DNA of 34,667 nt from Mycoplasmatota bacterium. Its GTDB lineage: Bacteria; Bacillota_I; Bacilli_A; Izemoplasmatales; Izemoplasmataceae. The stretch's first letter is position 1; the number at the start of each line of letters is the position of its first letter. The position numbers and the translations under genes were made by a program. The notes under the pieces are model-generated. The model saw only the letters and a program-made list of their open reading frames with translations, had not been told where the DNA came from and did not search any database. Shown here one piece after another: positions 16,861-24,930 of this stretch. The DNA is taken from assembly GCA_022712785.1 (NCBI GenBank), contig JAFLJX010000237.1, positions 1 to 34,667 on the forward strand, in the 5' to 3' direction.

Positions 16861-18158
16861 TTAATATACCCGATTTCTAATGCTCTTTTTCTTAGTTCAT
16901 CTTTGAATTTAGGATGAGAAATACTAATTAATAATTCAACTCTTTCTTTTACGCTTGTTCCTCTTAATCTTACTGCACCATATTCAGTAACAATGTAGTC
17001 TACATCATTTCTTGATAAACTTACTCCTGCTCCTGGTTTTAAGAAAGGAACTATTTTACTGATTTCTTCTCTTATGCCAGTTTCTTTATTTCTAACATTA
17101 GCTGTTGAATATAACGCAATAAAGCTTCTACCATTTTTACTTCTTTGTGCACCTGTAGCTGTATCACTTTGTCCACCTGTACCACTAAACTGTACTGGAC
17201 CAATTGACTCACTGCAACACTGTCCTGTTAAATCTACTTCAATAGTAGTGTTTATCGATACTTGGTTATCGTTCTTCCCAATAACACAAGGATCATTAAC
17301 ATAATGTCCATCTAATATCATAATACTTGGGTTATCATCCATAAATTCATAGAGTTCTTTAGTCCCAAGTGCGAATGCCGCAACCATTTTTCCTGGATGC
17401 AATGTTTTCATACTATTATCAATTGCACCTGACTGTGCTAATTTCATTAATCCTGTGGTTAACATTTCAGTGTGAACACCTAAATGTTTTTTATCGCAAA
17501 GTGCAGCTGCAACAGCATTTGGGATTCCACCAATTCCTAATTGAAGAGAATCTCCATCATTAATTAGTTCCGCTATATGTTTTCCAATTAAAATATCTTT
17601 TTCATTTGGTTCAGTTTCAGGTAATACTGGTATATCATAGTCTACTTCAATAAAATAATCTATTAGACTTTCATGAACCTCTAAATCACCAAAAGTTCTT
17701 GGTAATTTGGGATTAATTTCTAAAATTACAGTTTTTGCTTTCGTAATCATTCCTTTTTCATATACATTTGACAATGATAATGAAACATATCCATGTTTAT
17801 CTGGTGGTGTGCAATTTCCAATATAGATGTCAGGAATTTTGTGTTCTAATCTTCTTACTCCAGCAAAGTTTAAATGATTTGGAATATAAGAGATATTTCC
17901 ATGTTTAAAAGCTTTTCTTAAGTCTCCACTAAAAAACCAACTATTGATAGTAAACTTTTCAGCTAAAGTCTCATCTAACATAAATTGATATTTTGATAAT
18001 GGTAAACAGTTATCAATTGTTACATGATCGATTTTATTCGCTATTTCATGTAAGTGAGCAAAAAACTCTCGTCCTTCACTTGCAGCCATACCGGCAACTA
18101 TGTAATCTTCATTTTTTACTAGGTTTAATGATTCTTGTAGTGTAATTAGTTTTGCCAT
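16857..18158 (-). CDS. Acetyl-CoA hydrolase/transferase family CoA-transferase (4-hydroxybutyrate CoA-transferase type)
   Basis: This 433-residue protein matches the length and motifs of the AbfT/Cat2/butyrate:acetate CoA-transferase group. It has NCTPPDKHGYVSLSLS, LQLGIGGIPNAVA at about 205-217, the likely catalytic Glu231 in GVHTEML (equivalent to Glu238 of 4-hydroxybutyrate CoA-transferase), QFSGTGGQSD and TEYGAVRLRG. These enzymes pass CoA from acetyl-CoA or another donor to a carboxylic acid via an enzyme-glutamyl-CoA intermediate. Here it would activate the acid brought in or released by the operon. AGGAGG precedes the ATG. It is the first gene after the hairpin downstream of the binding-protein gene and is coupled to the hydrolase that follows. 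The specific acid is not determinable. Confidence 0.9.
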   Translation of the reverse strand: MAKLITLQESLNLVKNEDYIVAGMAASEGREFFAHLHEIANKIDHVTIDNCLPLSKYQFMLDETLAEKFTINSWFFSGDLRKAFKHGNISYIPNHLNFAGVRRLEHKIPDIYIGNCTPPDKHGYVSLSLSNVYEKGMITKAKTVILEINPKLPRTFGDLEVHESLIDYFIEVDYDIPVLPETEPNEKDILIGKHIAELINDGDSLQLGIGGIPNAVAAALCDKKHLGVHTEMLTTGLMKLAQSGAIDNSMKTLHPGKMVAAFALGTKELYEFMDDNPSIMILDGHYVNDPCVIGKNDNQVSINTTIEVDLTGQCCSESIGPVQFSGTGGQSDTATGAQRSKNGRSFIALYSTANVRNKETGIREEISKIVPFLKPGAGVSLSRNDVDYIVTEYGAVRLRGTSVKERVELLISISHPKFKDELRKRALEIGYIK

Positions 18159-18182
18159 AATGTCCTCCTAAAGTATAAATGT

Positions 18183-18214
18183 TGTACAGGGAGATTTTAA
18201 AATCGCCCTGTACA
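18183..18214 (-). other. Intercistronic hairpin between livJ-like gene and CoA-transferase
   Basis: TGTACAGGGAGATTTT and AAAATCGCCCTGTACA form a near-perfect 16-base inverted repeat with one mismatch. No run of T follows on the minus strand. It probably protects the 3' end of the binding-protein mRNA or partly attenuates the downstream genes rather than acting as a full terminator. Confidence 0.7.
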
Positions 18215-18238
18215 CATTTAAATTTAAATATTTTTTTA

Positions 18239-19465
18239 TTAGTTTCCTAAAATCTCATCAATTGGTTGAATAGGTCTTGTAACCACCCATGCATAAACTT
18301 CATCAGAACCTTCTAATTTAGTTAATGCCATAGATTGTGTACCAACTCTAGAACCATTTGAATAATCTAAGAATCCACCAAATGGATTTTGTATTGGAGC
18401 TGATTCCATTGCATCAATGAAATTTGGCCAAGTTAAATCATCTTCGCCAACTGCTTCTAATCCTGCAACAAAGAATGATGCAGCGATCCATCCAGTCATA
18501 GCATAAACGCTTGCTACATAATCAGGATTAAATTTAGTCATTTCTGCTACATATAAGTTATATGCTGCAGAGAAAGTAGTTCCATCTGCTTCAAAGAAAT
18601 CAACCCATGCACCTGCATAAACGTCAAATGATGGTAAAACATCTTTAACTAATGTACCAAATGATGGACTTGCATTTACATAAGAAGTAATACAATCAAC
18701 ATCACTACCTGCAAGTTGTAATGCTTTCATAGCAGTACCTGCACTTGATTGGTTAGCTGCAATAATGATAAAATCAACATCAGCTTCAACTATAGCTATT
18801 GCTGCTGCACTGTAATCTGAAGCTGCATATTCAACTTCTTGTACAACTAATTCAACACCTAAGTTAGTTGCTTCAATTTCAATACCTTGTAACATACTTG
18901 TTCCTGAATCATCATTTGAATAGATAACACCAATTTTAGCTGCATTAAAATCTCCAACAGCACGTGCAACCATTACTTGACCTTCAGCTGGATAAAGAGG
19001 TTGAACTGGGAATGAAGCTCTTTCGTTTCCAGTTGCTTCTTGGTTGAATAATGTCCCAACACCAGTAGCATAATAAACTCTAGGAATTCCAACTTCTTCT
19101 AAATATGATTCAGTAGCTCCAATAATAGGAGTTCCGAAATGTCCTACAAATGCAAATATTTCATCATCTTCAACTAATTTTTCTGCATAAGTAAGCCCTG
19201 TAGCTCCATTAAACTCATCATCATAATGAACAAATTCAATCATTCTACCATTTACTCCTCCATCGTTGTTAACCATTTCAAAATATGCTTCGATTCCCGC
19301 AACAAATGGTAAACCAACAAATGCTAACCCGCCAGATGTTGCAGCTGAGTTACCAACTAATACTGTTGTATCTGTGACACCTTGTGCTGATTCAGTTTCA
19401 TCTTTACATGCAGATAAAGTAAACACAGCAAATGCCAATGTCAATACTAATAATAATTTTTTCAT
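18239..19465 (-). CDS. Branched-chain-type ABC transporter substrate-binding lipoprotein
   Basis: A 408-residue type I periplasmic-binding-fold protein (LivJ/LivK, Peripla_BP_6 class). An N-terminal lipoprotein signal ends in LSAC with Cys20, so the mature protein is anchored to the outer face of the membrane. The start is at 19465 (MKKLL), five bases after GGAGG; the in-frame ATG at 19477 overlaps that ribosome binding site and is rejected. The conserved family stretches are present, including GGVNGRMIEFVHYDDE and VGHFGTPIIGA. The amino-acid pocket motif usual in leucine-binding proteins (Gly-x-x-Ser-Ser/Thr) is replaced by GTPIIG, which hints at a ligand other than an alpha-amino acid; that is inference. 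It follows livF by about 55 bases. Confidence 0.92.
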   Translation of the reverse strand: MKKLLLVLTLAFAVFTLSACKDETESAQGVTDTTVLVGNSAATSGGLAFVGLPFVAGIEAYFEMVNNDGGVNGRMIEFVHYDDEFNGATGLTYAEKLVEDDEIFAFVGHFGTPIIGATESYLEEVGIPRVYYATGVGTLFNQEATGNERASFPVQPLYPAEGQVMVARAVGDFNAAKIGVIYSNDDSGTSMLQGIEIEATNLGVELVVQEVEYAASDYSAAAIAIVEADVDFIIIAANQSSAGTAMKALQLAGSDVDCITSYVNASPSFGTLVKDVLPSFDVYAGAWVDFFEADGTTFSAAYNLYVAEMTKFNPDYVASVYAMTGWIAASFFVAGLEAVGEDDLTWPNFIDAMESAPIQNPFGGFLDYSNGSRVGTQSMALTKLEGSDEVYAWVVTRPIQPIDEILGN

Positions 19466-19520
19466 AATTTCCTCCATTTTCTATTTTTTCTGATTTTTTA
19501 TTTAAATCAGCTTGAACCTA

Positions 19521-20354
19521 TTATTTACCTAAATACGCTTCTACTAATAATGGGTTATTCATCAACTCTTTTGATTCACCCTCCATTATTATTTCTCCGA
19601 CCTGTATAACATATACATAATCAGCAATCTTTAAAGTCTGTAGTGCATTTTGTTCCACTATTAAGACCGTAACTCCTTCTTTTTGAAACTCTTTAACAAT
19701 ATTAAATATATCTCTAACAATAAGTGGTGCAAGTCCTAAAGAAGGTTCATCAAGGACCAATAACTTAGGATCTGCCATCAATGCTCTTGAAATAGCTAGC
19801 ATTTGTTGTTCTCCACCTGATAAGGTATTTGCAATTTGTGATTCTCTTTCTCGAAGAACAGGGAAATACTTATACACTCTTTGTTTATTGTTATTAATTT
19901 TTTCTTTTCTTGTTAACATAATTTCTGGATCTTTACCTTCTAATCCAATTTTTGAATCATCAATTCTTTTTTGAATACTTTTTGTAATTACCTCTTTAAA
20001 TATCTTAGATAATTTAACTGGACCTTTTTTTAACTTGAAAGCTCCTATTCTTAAATTTTCCTCAACAGTTAAATCTGGGAAAACCTGTCTACCTTCAGGG
20101 CTTTGAATAATACCAGCAACAGCAATCTTTTCTACAGCTGTTTTAGTTATATCTTCACCTCTGAAAGTGATACTTCCTGTATCAGCTTTCATAAGACCTG
20201 AAATCTTTTTAAGCAATGTAGTTTTACCACCACCATTTGATCCAAGAATTGCTACAATACTTCCTTTTTTTACAGTGATATCTATTCCTCTTAAAGCCTT
20301 GATAGGACCATAACTAACACTTAAATCTTTTATTTCTAATAGGTTTTCAGCCAT
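19521..20354 (-). CDS. livF: LivF-type ABC ATPase with an internal insertion
   Basis: A 277-residue ABC ATPase of the branched-chain amino-acid type. It shows Walker A GSNGGGKT (38-45; the usual fifth residue Ala is Gly), the family segment SPEGRQVFPDLTVEENL, the signature LSGGE (178-182), Walker B LLVLDEP (198-204) and the LivF hallmark SLGLAP. Typical LivF proteins are about 235 residues. The extra length is a Lys-rich insertion of about 45 residues at 108-152, between the Q-loop region and the signature. The ATG overlaps the livG stop by one base (TAATG). It pairs with LivG to power the LivHM permease. Confidence 0.93.
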   Translation of the reverse strand: MAENLLEIKDLSVSYGPIKALRGIDITVKKGSIVAILGSNGGGKTTLLKKISGLMKADTGSITFRGEDITKTAVEKIAVAGIIQSPEGRQVFPDLTVEENLRIGAFKLKKGPVKLSKIFKEVITKSIQKRIDDSKIGLEGKDPEIMLTRKEKINNNKQRVYKYFPVLRERESQIANTLSGGEQQMLAISRALMADPKLLVLDEPSLGLAPLIVRDIFNIVKEFQKEGVTVLIVEQNALQTLKIADYVYVIQVGEIIMEGESKELMNNPLLVEAYLGK

Positions 20355-21175
20355 TATTCATCATCCCTTCCTAAGTAAGCTTCTTGTACATCGGGATGTC
20401 TTTTAATGTAGTCAGGAGTTCCTAAAGCTAGGAATTTACCAAAGTTTATAGCACAAATTCTATCACACACTCCCATAACAAATCCCATATCATGTTCTAC
20501 TAATAAGATTGAACATTTATAGTTTTCCTTAATTTGAATCATTAATTTTGATAACTCAGTTGTCTCTGTTTCGTTCAATCCGGCAGCTGGCTCATCTAAG
20601 ATAATTAATTTAGGATTACTCATTAAAGTTCTGGCGATACCTATCTTTTTTAATATTCCATAAGGTTGTCCAGCAACATATTGATCTTTAAGATAATCAA
20701 TTTTCATGAATTTTAAGATTTCTAAGGCTTTTGCTTTATAGAAAGTTTCTTCCTCGGATGCTCTTTTACTTCTAAATATATGACCTATGAAGTCAGATTT
20801 AAATAATGTGTGAGCGCCAATTAACAAGTTATCTATTACAGATAAATCCTTTATTAACTCAACATTTTGAAATGTTCTTACTAGTCCTTCTTTTATAATC
20901 TTTTCAACATGAATATCGTTTAAATTAATTATTTCGTTTTTCTTGTTATTAAATATAATTATACCATCTTTATCTTTATAGAATTGTGTTATACAGTTAA
21001 ATACTGTTGTTTTACCAGCACCATTTGGACCAATAAGTCCAAATATCTCATTTTCTTTTATATCAAAAGATAAATTATTTACTGCTGTTAATCCGCCAAA
21101 TCTCATTGATAAATTTTGAATATCTAATAATGTTCCAGGCTTTAGAACGTATGATTTATTAGTGTTATCACTCAT
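20354..21175 (-). CDS. livG: LivG-type ABC ATPase
   Basis: A 273-residue ABC ATPase. Walker A GPNGAGKT is at 49-56, followed by the LivG-type [19 protein letters not shown] region, Walker B LIILDEP and AAGLNETET, and the switch His in LVEHDMGFV. The signature region reads QPYGI (170-174), whereas LivG proteins usually have a leucine and a glutamine in LxYGxQ, so it is degenerate. The start was set at the ATG at 21175, eight bases after AGG; the frame is also open to a GTG at 21184. It overlaps the livM stop. With LivF it drives import through LivHM. Confidence 0.92.
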   Translation of the reverse strand: MSDNTNKSYVLKPGTLLDIQNLSMRFGGLTAVNNLSFDIKENEIFGLIGPNGAGKTTVFNCITQFYKDKDGIIIFNNKKNEIINLNDIHVEKIIKEGLVRTFQNVELIKDLSVIDNLLIGAHTLFKSDFIGHIFRSKRASEEETFYKAKALEILKFMKIDYLKDQYVAGQPYGILKKIGIARTLMSNPKLIILDEPAAGLNETETTELSKLMIQIKENYKCSILLVEHDMGFVMGVCDRICAINFGKFLALGTPDYIKRHPDVQEAYLGRDDE

Positions 21176-22253
21176 CGCCATCACCTGCTTTTAATTTATT
21201 TTGTTTATGTATTTTATATTTATTATATAGTTTTTTGATATCATGAGTGACATGAATCATACCATATGGATAAAACATTACAACAACAATGATTAATATT
21301 CCTGAGAATAAATAAGCAACTCCACTTACGCTACTAAATAAATCTTCAAGATATAATTTAGGTATTCCATATATAATAAATACTCCTAAGAATGTCCCAA
21401 ATATTGATTTCATTCCTCCAACAACAACCATTGCTAGAATTAACAATGTTAACATTAAATTCCAATCAAGTGGTTGTACGTATCTATAGAATGATGCATA
21501 AAGTATCCCACCGATAGTTGCGTAAAGAATTGCAACAACAAAAGAGAATAATCTATATTTAGATATGCTAACACCCATTGCTTGAGCTGATGAGTTACTT
21601 CTACTCATAGCGAGCAGTGCTCTACCTGTTTTACTTTTGGTCAGATGGTACATAACAACCATCATTACTACCATGACGAAACTTAAAAAGATATATGTCA
21701 TATTTCTATCTAGTTCAATAAATCCCAACAATGTTGGATATTTATAGTGAACTCCACCATATGCATTTGTAAACCAAGTTACCCTTTTAAATATTTGACT
21801 AAATATTTCTCCAACTGCGAGTGTGGAAATTGCTAGATATACTCCCTCTACCTTTAAAGAGAATAATCCAACTGCAAGACCAATAAATGTTGCAATAACT
21901 ATTGTAATTAAACTAGATATTTCATATGGGAATCCTAAGGTTTCGAAATATACAACTCCGTAAGCTCCGAATCCTACAAAACCTGCAGTACCTAAACTCA
22001 TTAACCCTGAGAAACCTAGTAAAATATTAAGCCCTAAAGCAACGATTGTGAAAATTATGATATATGCATATAATGAAACTGTTGAGTAATTCATTATATC
22101 AAGCTCTGATAATAACAATATGACATTAAGTCCTACAAACAAATATACAAAACGTCTATACATAGCATCTGTTTTAACAGCTGAAACCATTCTTCTAAAT
22201 GAATCCTTTATATATATAGTTATTTTGTTAAAATAAGATAATACTTTTTTCAT
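21168..22253 (-). CDS. livM: LivM-type ABC permease
   Basis: A 361-residue integral membrane protein with about nine or ten hydrophobic segments after a basic N-terminal tail of about 30 residues. It contains LGLNILLGFSGLMSLGTAGF near 78-97, which is the LivM hallmark, and the ATPase-contacting loop TGRALLAMSRSNSSAQAMGV. AGG eight bases upstream supports the ATG at 22253 over the GTG/ATG pair at 22262/22259. It follows livH directly and overlaps livG. It forms the membrane channel with LivH. Confidence 0.93.
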   Translation of the reverse strand: MKKVLSYFNKITIYIKDSFRRMVSAVKTDAMYRRFVYLFVGLNVILLLSELDIMNYSTVSLYAYIIIFTIVALGLNILLGFSGLMSLGTAGFVGFGAYGVVYFETLGFPYEISSLITIVIATFIGLAVGLFSLKVEGVYLAISTLAVGEIFSQIFKRVTWFTNAYGGVHYKYPTLLGFIELDRNMTYIFLSFVMVVMMVVMYHLTKSKTGRALLAMSRSNSSAQAMGVSISKYRLFSFVVAILYATIGGILYASFYRYVQPLDWNLMLTLLILAMVVVGGMKSIFGTFLGVFIIYGIPKLYLEDLFSSVSGVAYLFSGILIIVVVMFYPYGMIHVTHDIKKLYNKYKIHKQNKLKAGDGDE

Positions 22254-22262
22254 ATTCATCAC

Positions 22263-23156
22263 CTAGACCTTTCTAACAAGCTTCTTACCAATAATTCCAA
22301 CTGGTTTGAAGAATAAAAATACTAGGATAAGAACATATACTATTACTGTGCTCCAAACACTCCAAGTTGGTGGTAAATAATAAGCTGCCATATTACTAGA
22401 GAAAGCTATTATATAAGCTCCAATAACTGGCCCATAAAATGTTTGGAAACCTCCAAGCACACATGCAAAGAATGCACTAACTTGAATTGAACCCATCATA
22501 TTGATATCAACTTGTGTTTGAGGTGCAACAATAATCGCAGCAAGTGTTCCAAATGTTGCCGCTGTTGCCCAAGAAATCATTGTTACTGATTTTGTTGGTA
22601 CTCCCATAAGTCTTGATGTTATTTCATTTGATGCAGTAACTCTTATTGCGAGTCCCCAATCGGTAAATTGGATAAATAGGAACACTGCTCCCATTAATAA
22701 TAACGACATTCCTATAGTAAAGAATGAATTATAACCAATTGTTGCACCTAATATGGTAATAGTTGTAGTAGGACTATATGGAATGAATTGTGGTAAAGGT
22801 ATTGGTTCAACACCAAATAACCAAGGTATTATTCCTATAATAACTATAATCAATCCTAACGTAATTATCTGTTTACCTATGTTTCCAACTTTATTAGCCG
22901 GTCTAATAAATACTGTGTCTATAATAAATCCAGTAATTATTGCAGTAACCATAGCTGCAGGAACTACAGCCCATATAGACCATCCCCACTTCATTAATAA
23001 TGTGGCAGCAACAAATGCATTAAGAGTTCCAATTGAACCTTGTGCAAAGTTTGTTGTTTTAGATGTTCTATAAATTAATACTATCCCAAGTGAAGCAAGA
23101 GCAAATACACTTCCTGTTTCCAAACTTCTAAATAATAATTGTAGAAATACACTCAT
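22263..23156 (-). CDS. livH: LivH-type ABC permease
   Basis: A 297-residue permease with about eight hydrophobic segments. It shows the LivH-type N-terminus (GSVFALASLGIVLIYRTSK then NFAQGSIG) and the coupling loop AIRVTASNEITSRLMGV. Its ATG immediately follows the stop of the KAS III-like gene (TAA then ATG), with GAGGTGG inside the end of that gene as ribosome binding site. Such tight coupling between a KAS III-like enzyme and a permease indicates shared function in one pathway. Confidence 0.93.
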   Translation of the reverse strand: MSVFLQLLFRSLETGSVFALASLGIVLIYRTSKTTNFAQGSIGTLNAFVAATLLMKWGWSIWAVVPAAMVTAIITGFIIDTVFIRPANKVGNIGKQIITLGLIIVIIGIIPWLFGVEPIPLPQFIPYSPTTTITILGATIGYNSFFTIGMSLLLMGAVFLFIQFTDWGLAIRVTASNEITSRLMGVPTKSVTMISWATAATFGTLAAIIVAPQTQVDINMMGSIQVSAFFACVLGGFQTFYGPVIGAYIIAFSSNMAAYYLPPTWSVWSTVIVYVLILVFLFFKPVGIIGKKLVRKV

Positions 23157-24176
23157 TTAGCCCCACCTCACTATACTAGATGCCCATACATATCCAATTC
23201 CAGCGGCTAGTAAACAAATATTATCGCCTTCTTTAATTGAGTTATTCTCATTTGCTAAATGCAAAGATAGTATTTGATCTATTTGGCCAATATGACCGTA
23301 TTCTTCTAAATAAATTGTTTGTTCATCTTTTAAATTCAGTTCATTCATCATTGCTTGATGACCAGATCTTTTAATATGTAGAATAGCTAGAAAATCTAAA
23401 TCTTTTCTTGCGATATGTGATTTTCTTAATGATTCATCTATACATTTTAACCAATTAGGAAAGCTTACTTTATTAAGTCTTTCTTTCATTTTTACAGGAT
23501 CTAATAATCTTAATGATTTATATGCTTCTTCAATATTGTCCTTAGTTATAGGATTACACGACCCACCAATTTCAACACCTGCAGTTCTTGCGAGTGTTCC
23601 ATCAGCCATAATATGTGAACCTAAAATTAAGTTTTTCGGATGGTTTTTGCGTAAAATCATTGCTCCACCACCAGCTGATAAATTAAACATCATTGACATG
23701 TTTTTATCTTTATAGTCAACAAAGTCACCATTTCTATAACCACCAGCAATCATAATTGTGTTTATATCAGGATCACTTATTAACATATCTTTTGCTATCT
23801 TTATTGCAGAAACAGTTGTACAACAACGATTTTGAAGATCTATACCCCATGCATTAGTTGCACCTATTTTACCTTGTACGTACAAAGCAGAAGTTGTCAG
23901 AGGATATTCTTTCCATTCTTCAGTAACTGACAACACTACATCAATTTCCAAAGGATCAACACCAGTATTTTTTAGGCAATCAATTGCGGCTAAATAAGAC
24001 ATTTCTTGAGATCCTTCTTCACTATTTGCAATTCTTTTTTGTTTTATCCCAAGTTTATCTATTACTGCTTCTTCAGTCCATACGCCCATTGTTTCAACTG
24101 AAATTTCTTTTGCTGTCATAATTTGTTTTGGTAAGTAAATCCCAGTCCCTACAATACCTACTGTTATTTGTGACAT
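23157..24176 (-). CDS. KAS III-like (FabH-related) thiolase-fold enzyme with altered triad
   Basis: A 339-residue member of the ketoacyl synthase III superfamily. The N-terminus (VGIVGTGIYLPKQIMT) and the Cys region (GIDLQNRCC) place Cys118 as the acyl-accepting Cys. The His region reads LAILHIKRSGHQ, with His267 or His273 as candidate catalytic His. Where FabH has the GN of YGNTS, this protein has YGHIGQID, so His295 replaces the catalytic Asn. It is unlikely to be the housekeeping FabH: it sits between an SDR gene and livH in a catabolic-looking operon, with no acyl carrier protein gene nearby. It may make or break a beta-ketoacyl-CoA. AGAGAGGTG precedes the ATG. Confidence 0.8.
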   Translation of the reverse strand: MSQITVGIVGTGIYLPKQIMTAKEISVETMGVWTEEAVIDKLGIKQKRIANSEEGSQEMSYLAAIDCLKNTGVDPLEIDVVLSVTEEWKEYPLTTSALYVQGKIGATNAWGIDLQNRCCTTVSAIKIAKDMLISDPDINTIMIAGGYRNGDFVDYKDKNMSMMFNLSAGGGAMILRKNHPKNLILGSHIMADGTLARTAGVEIGGSCNPITKDNIEEAYKSLRLLDPVKMKERLNKVSFPNWLKCIDESLRKSHIARKDLDFLAILHIKRSGHQAMMNELNLKDEQTIYLEEYGHIGQIDQILSLHLANENNSIKEGDNICLLAAGIGYVWASSIVRWG

Positions 24177-24207
24177 TGAATCACCTCTCTATATTTATTT
24201 AAAAATG

Positions 24208-24927
24208 TTATAATCTCATTCCACCATTAACACTTAAAGTGTGCCCTGTAATATATGAAGACTCATTGCTAGCTAAGAATAAAGCTACATTTGCAATTTC
24301 TTCAGGTTGTCCTAATCTTTTTAACATTGTAAGAGCTGCAAATTTTTGTAATAACTCTTCAGGTATAGTTTTTAAAATATCTGTCATTACATATCCAGGA
24401 GCAATTGCATTACATCTTACTGGTACACCTTTTCTTGCGAATTCTTTTGCCCAAGTTTTAGTTAATCCTAATAACCCAGCTTTTGTAGCTGCGTAGTTTG
24501 CTTGTCCAATATTTCCATATTCTCCAACAACACTACTAATATTAATAATAGATCCTCCACCAATGTTTTCCATTTGTGGTCCAATGTGTCTAACTAAGTT
24601 AAATACACCTTTAAGATTAACATCTATTACTAAGTTCCATTGTTCATCAGTCATTTTTCTAGTCATTGAATCTCTAGTGATTCCTGCGTTATTAACTAAG
24701 ATATCAATTTGTCCATATTCTGCGACTATTTCATCAAAGAATTTTTTACATGCTTCTGAATCAGTAACATTTAATAAAGACCCTTTAACATTTTTATGAG
24801 TATAAGATAACTCTTGCATATCTGCAGAGATTACTTTTGCTCCTTGATTCGCAAAGCTTAAACATATTTCTTTACCTATTCCGTTTGCTCCGCCTGTAAC
24901 AACGGCAACTTTACCTTCTAATCTCAT
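24208..24927 (-). CDS. SDR family 3-hydroxyacyl-CoA dehydrogenase / 3-oxoacyl reductase
   Basis: A 239-residue classical short-chain dehydrogenase close to FabG and PhaB. It has TGGANGIG at 11-18, NNAG at 79-82, catalytic Ser132, Tyr145 and Lys149, and the PG motif in APGYV. Asp36 ends the second strand (SADMQ); an acidic residue there normally favours NAD(H), while FabG-type NADPH enzymes have a basic residue. This suggests oxidation of a 3-hydroxyacyl-CoA rather than fatty acid synthesis. The gene lies three bases after the thiolase gene, with GGAGG overlapping the end of that gene. The product would be a 3-ketoacyl-CoA substrate for the thiolase. Confidence 0.88.
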   Translation of the reverse strand: MRLEGKVAVVTGGANGIGKEICLSFANQGAKVISADMQELSYTHKNVKGSLLNVTDSEACKKFFDEIVAEYGQIDILVNNAGITRDSMTRKMTDEQWNLVIDVNLKGVFNLVRHIGPQMENIGGGSIINISSVVGEYGNIGQANYAATKAGLLGLTKTWAKEFARKGVPVRCNAIAPGYVMTDILKTIPEELLQKFAALTMLKRLGQPEEIANVALFLASNESSYITGHTLSVNGGMRL

Positions 24928-24930
24928 TTT

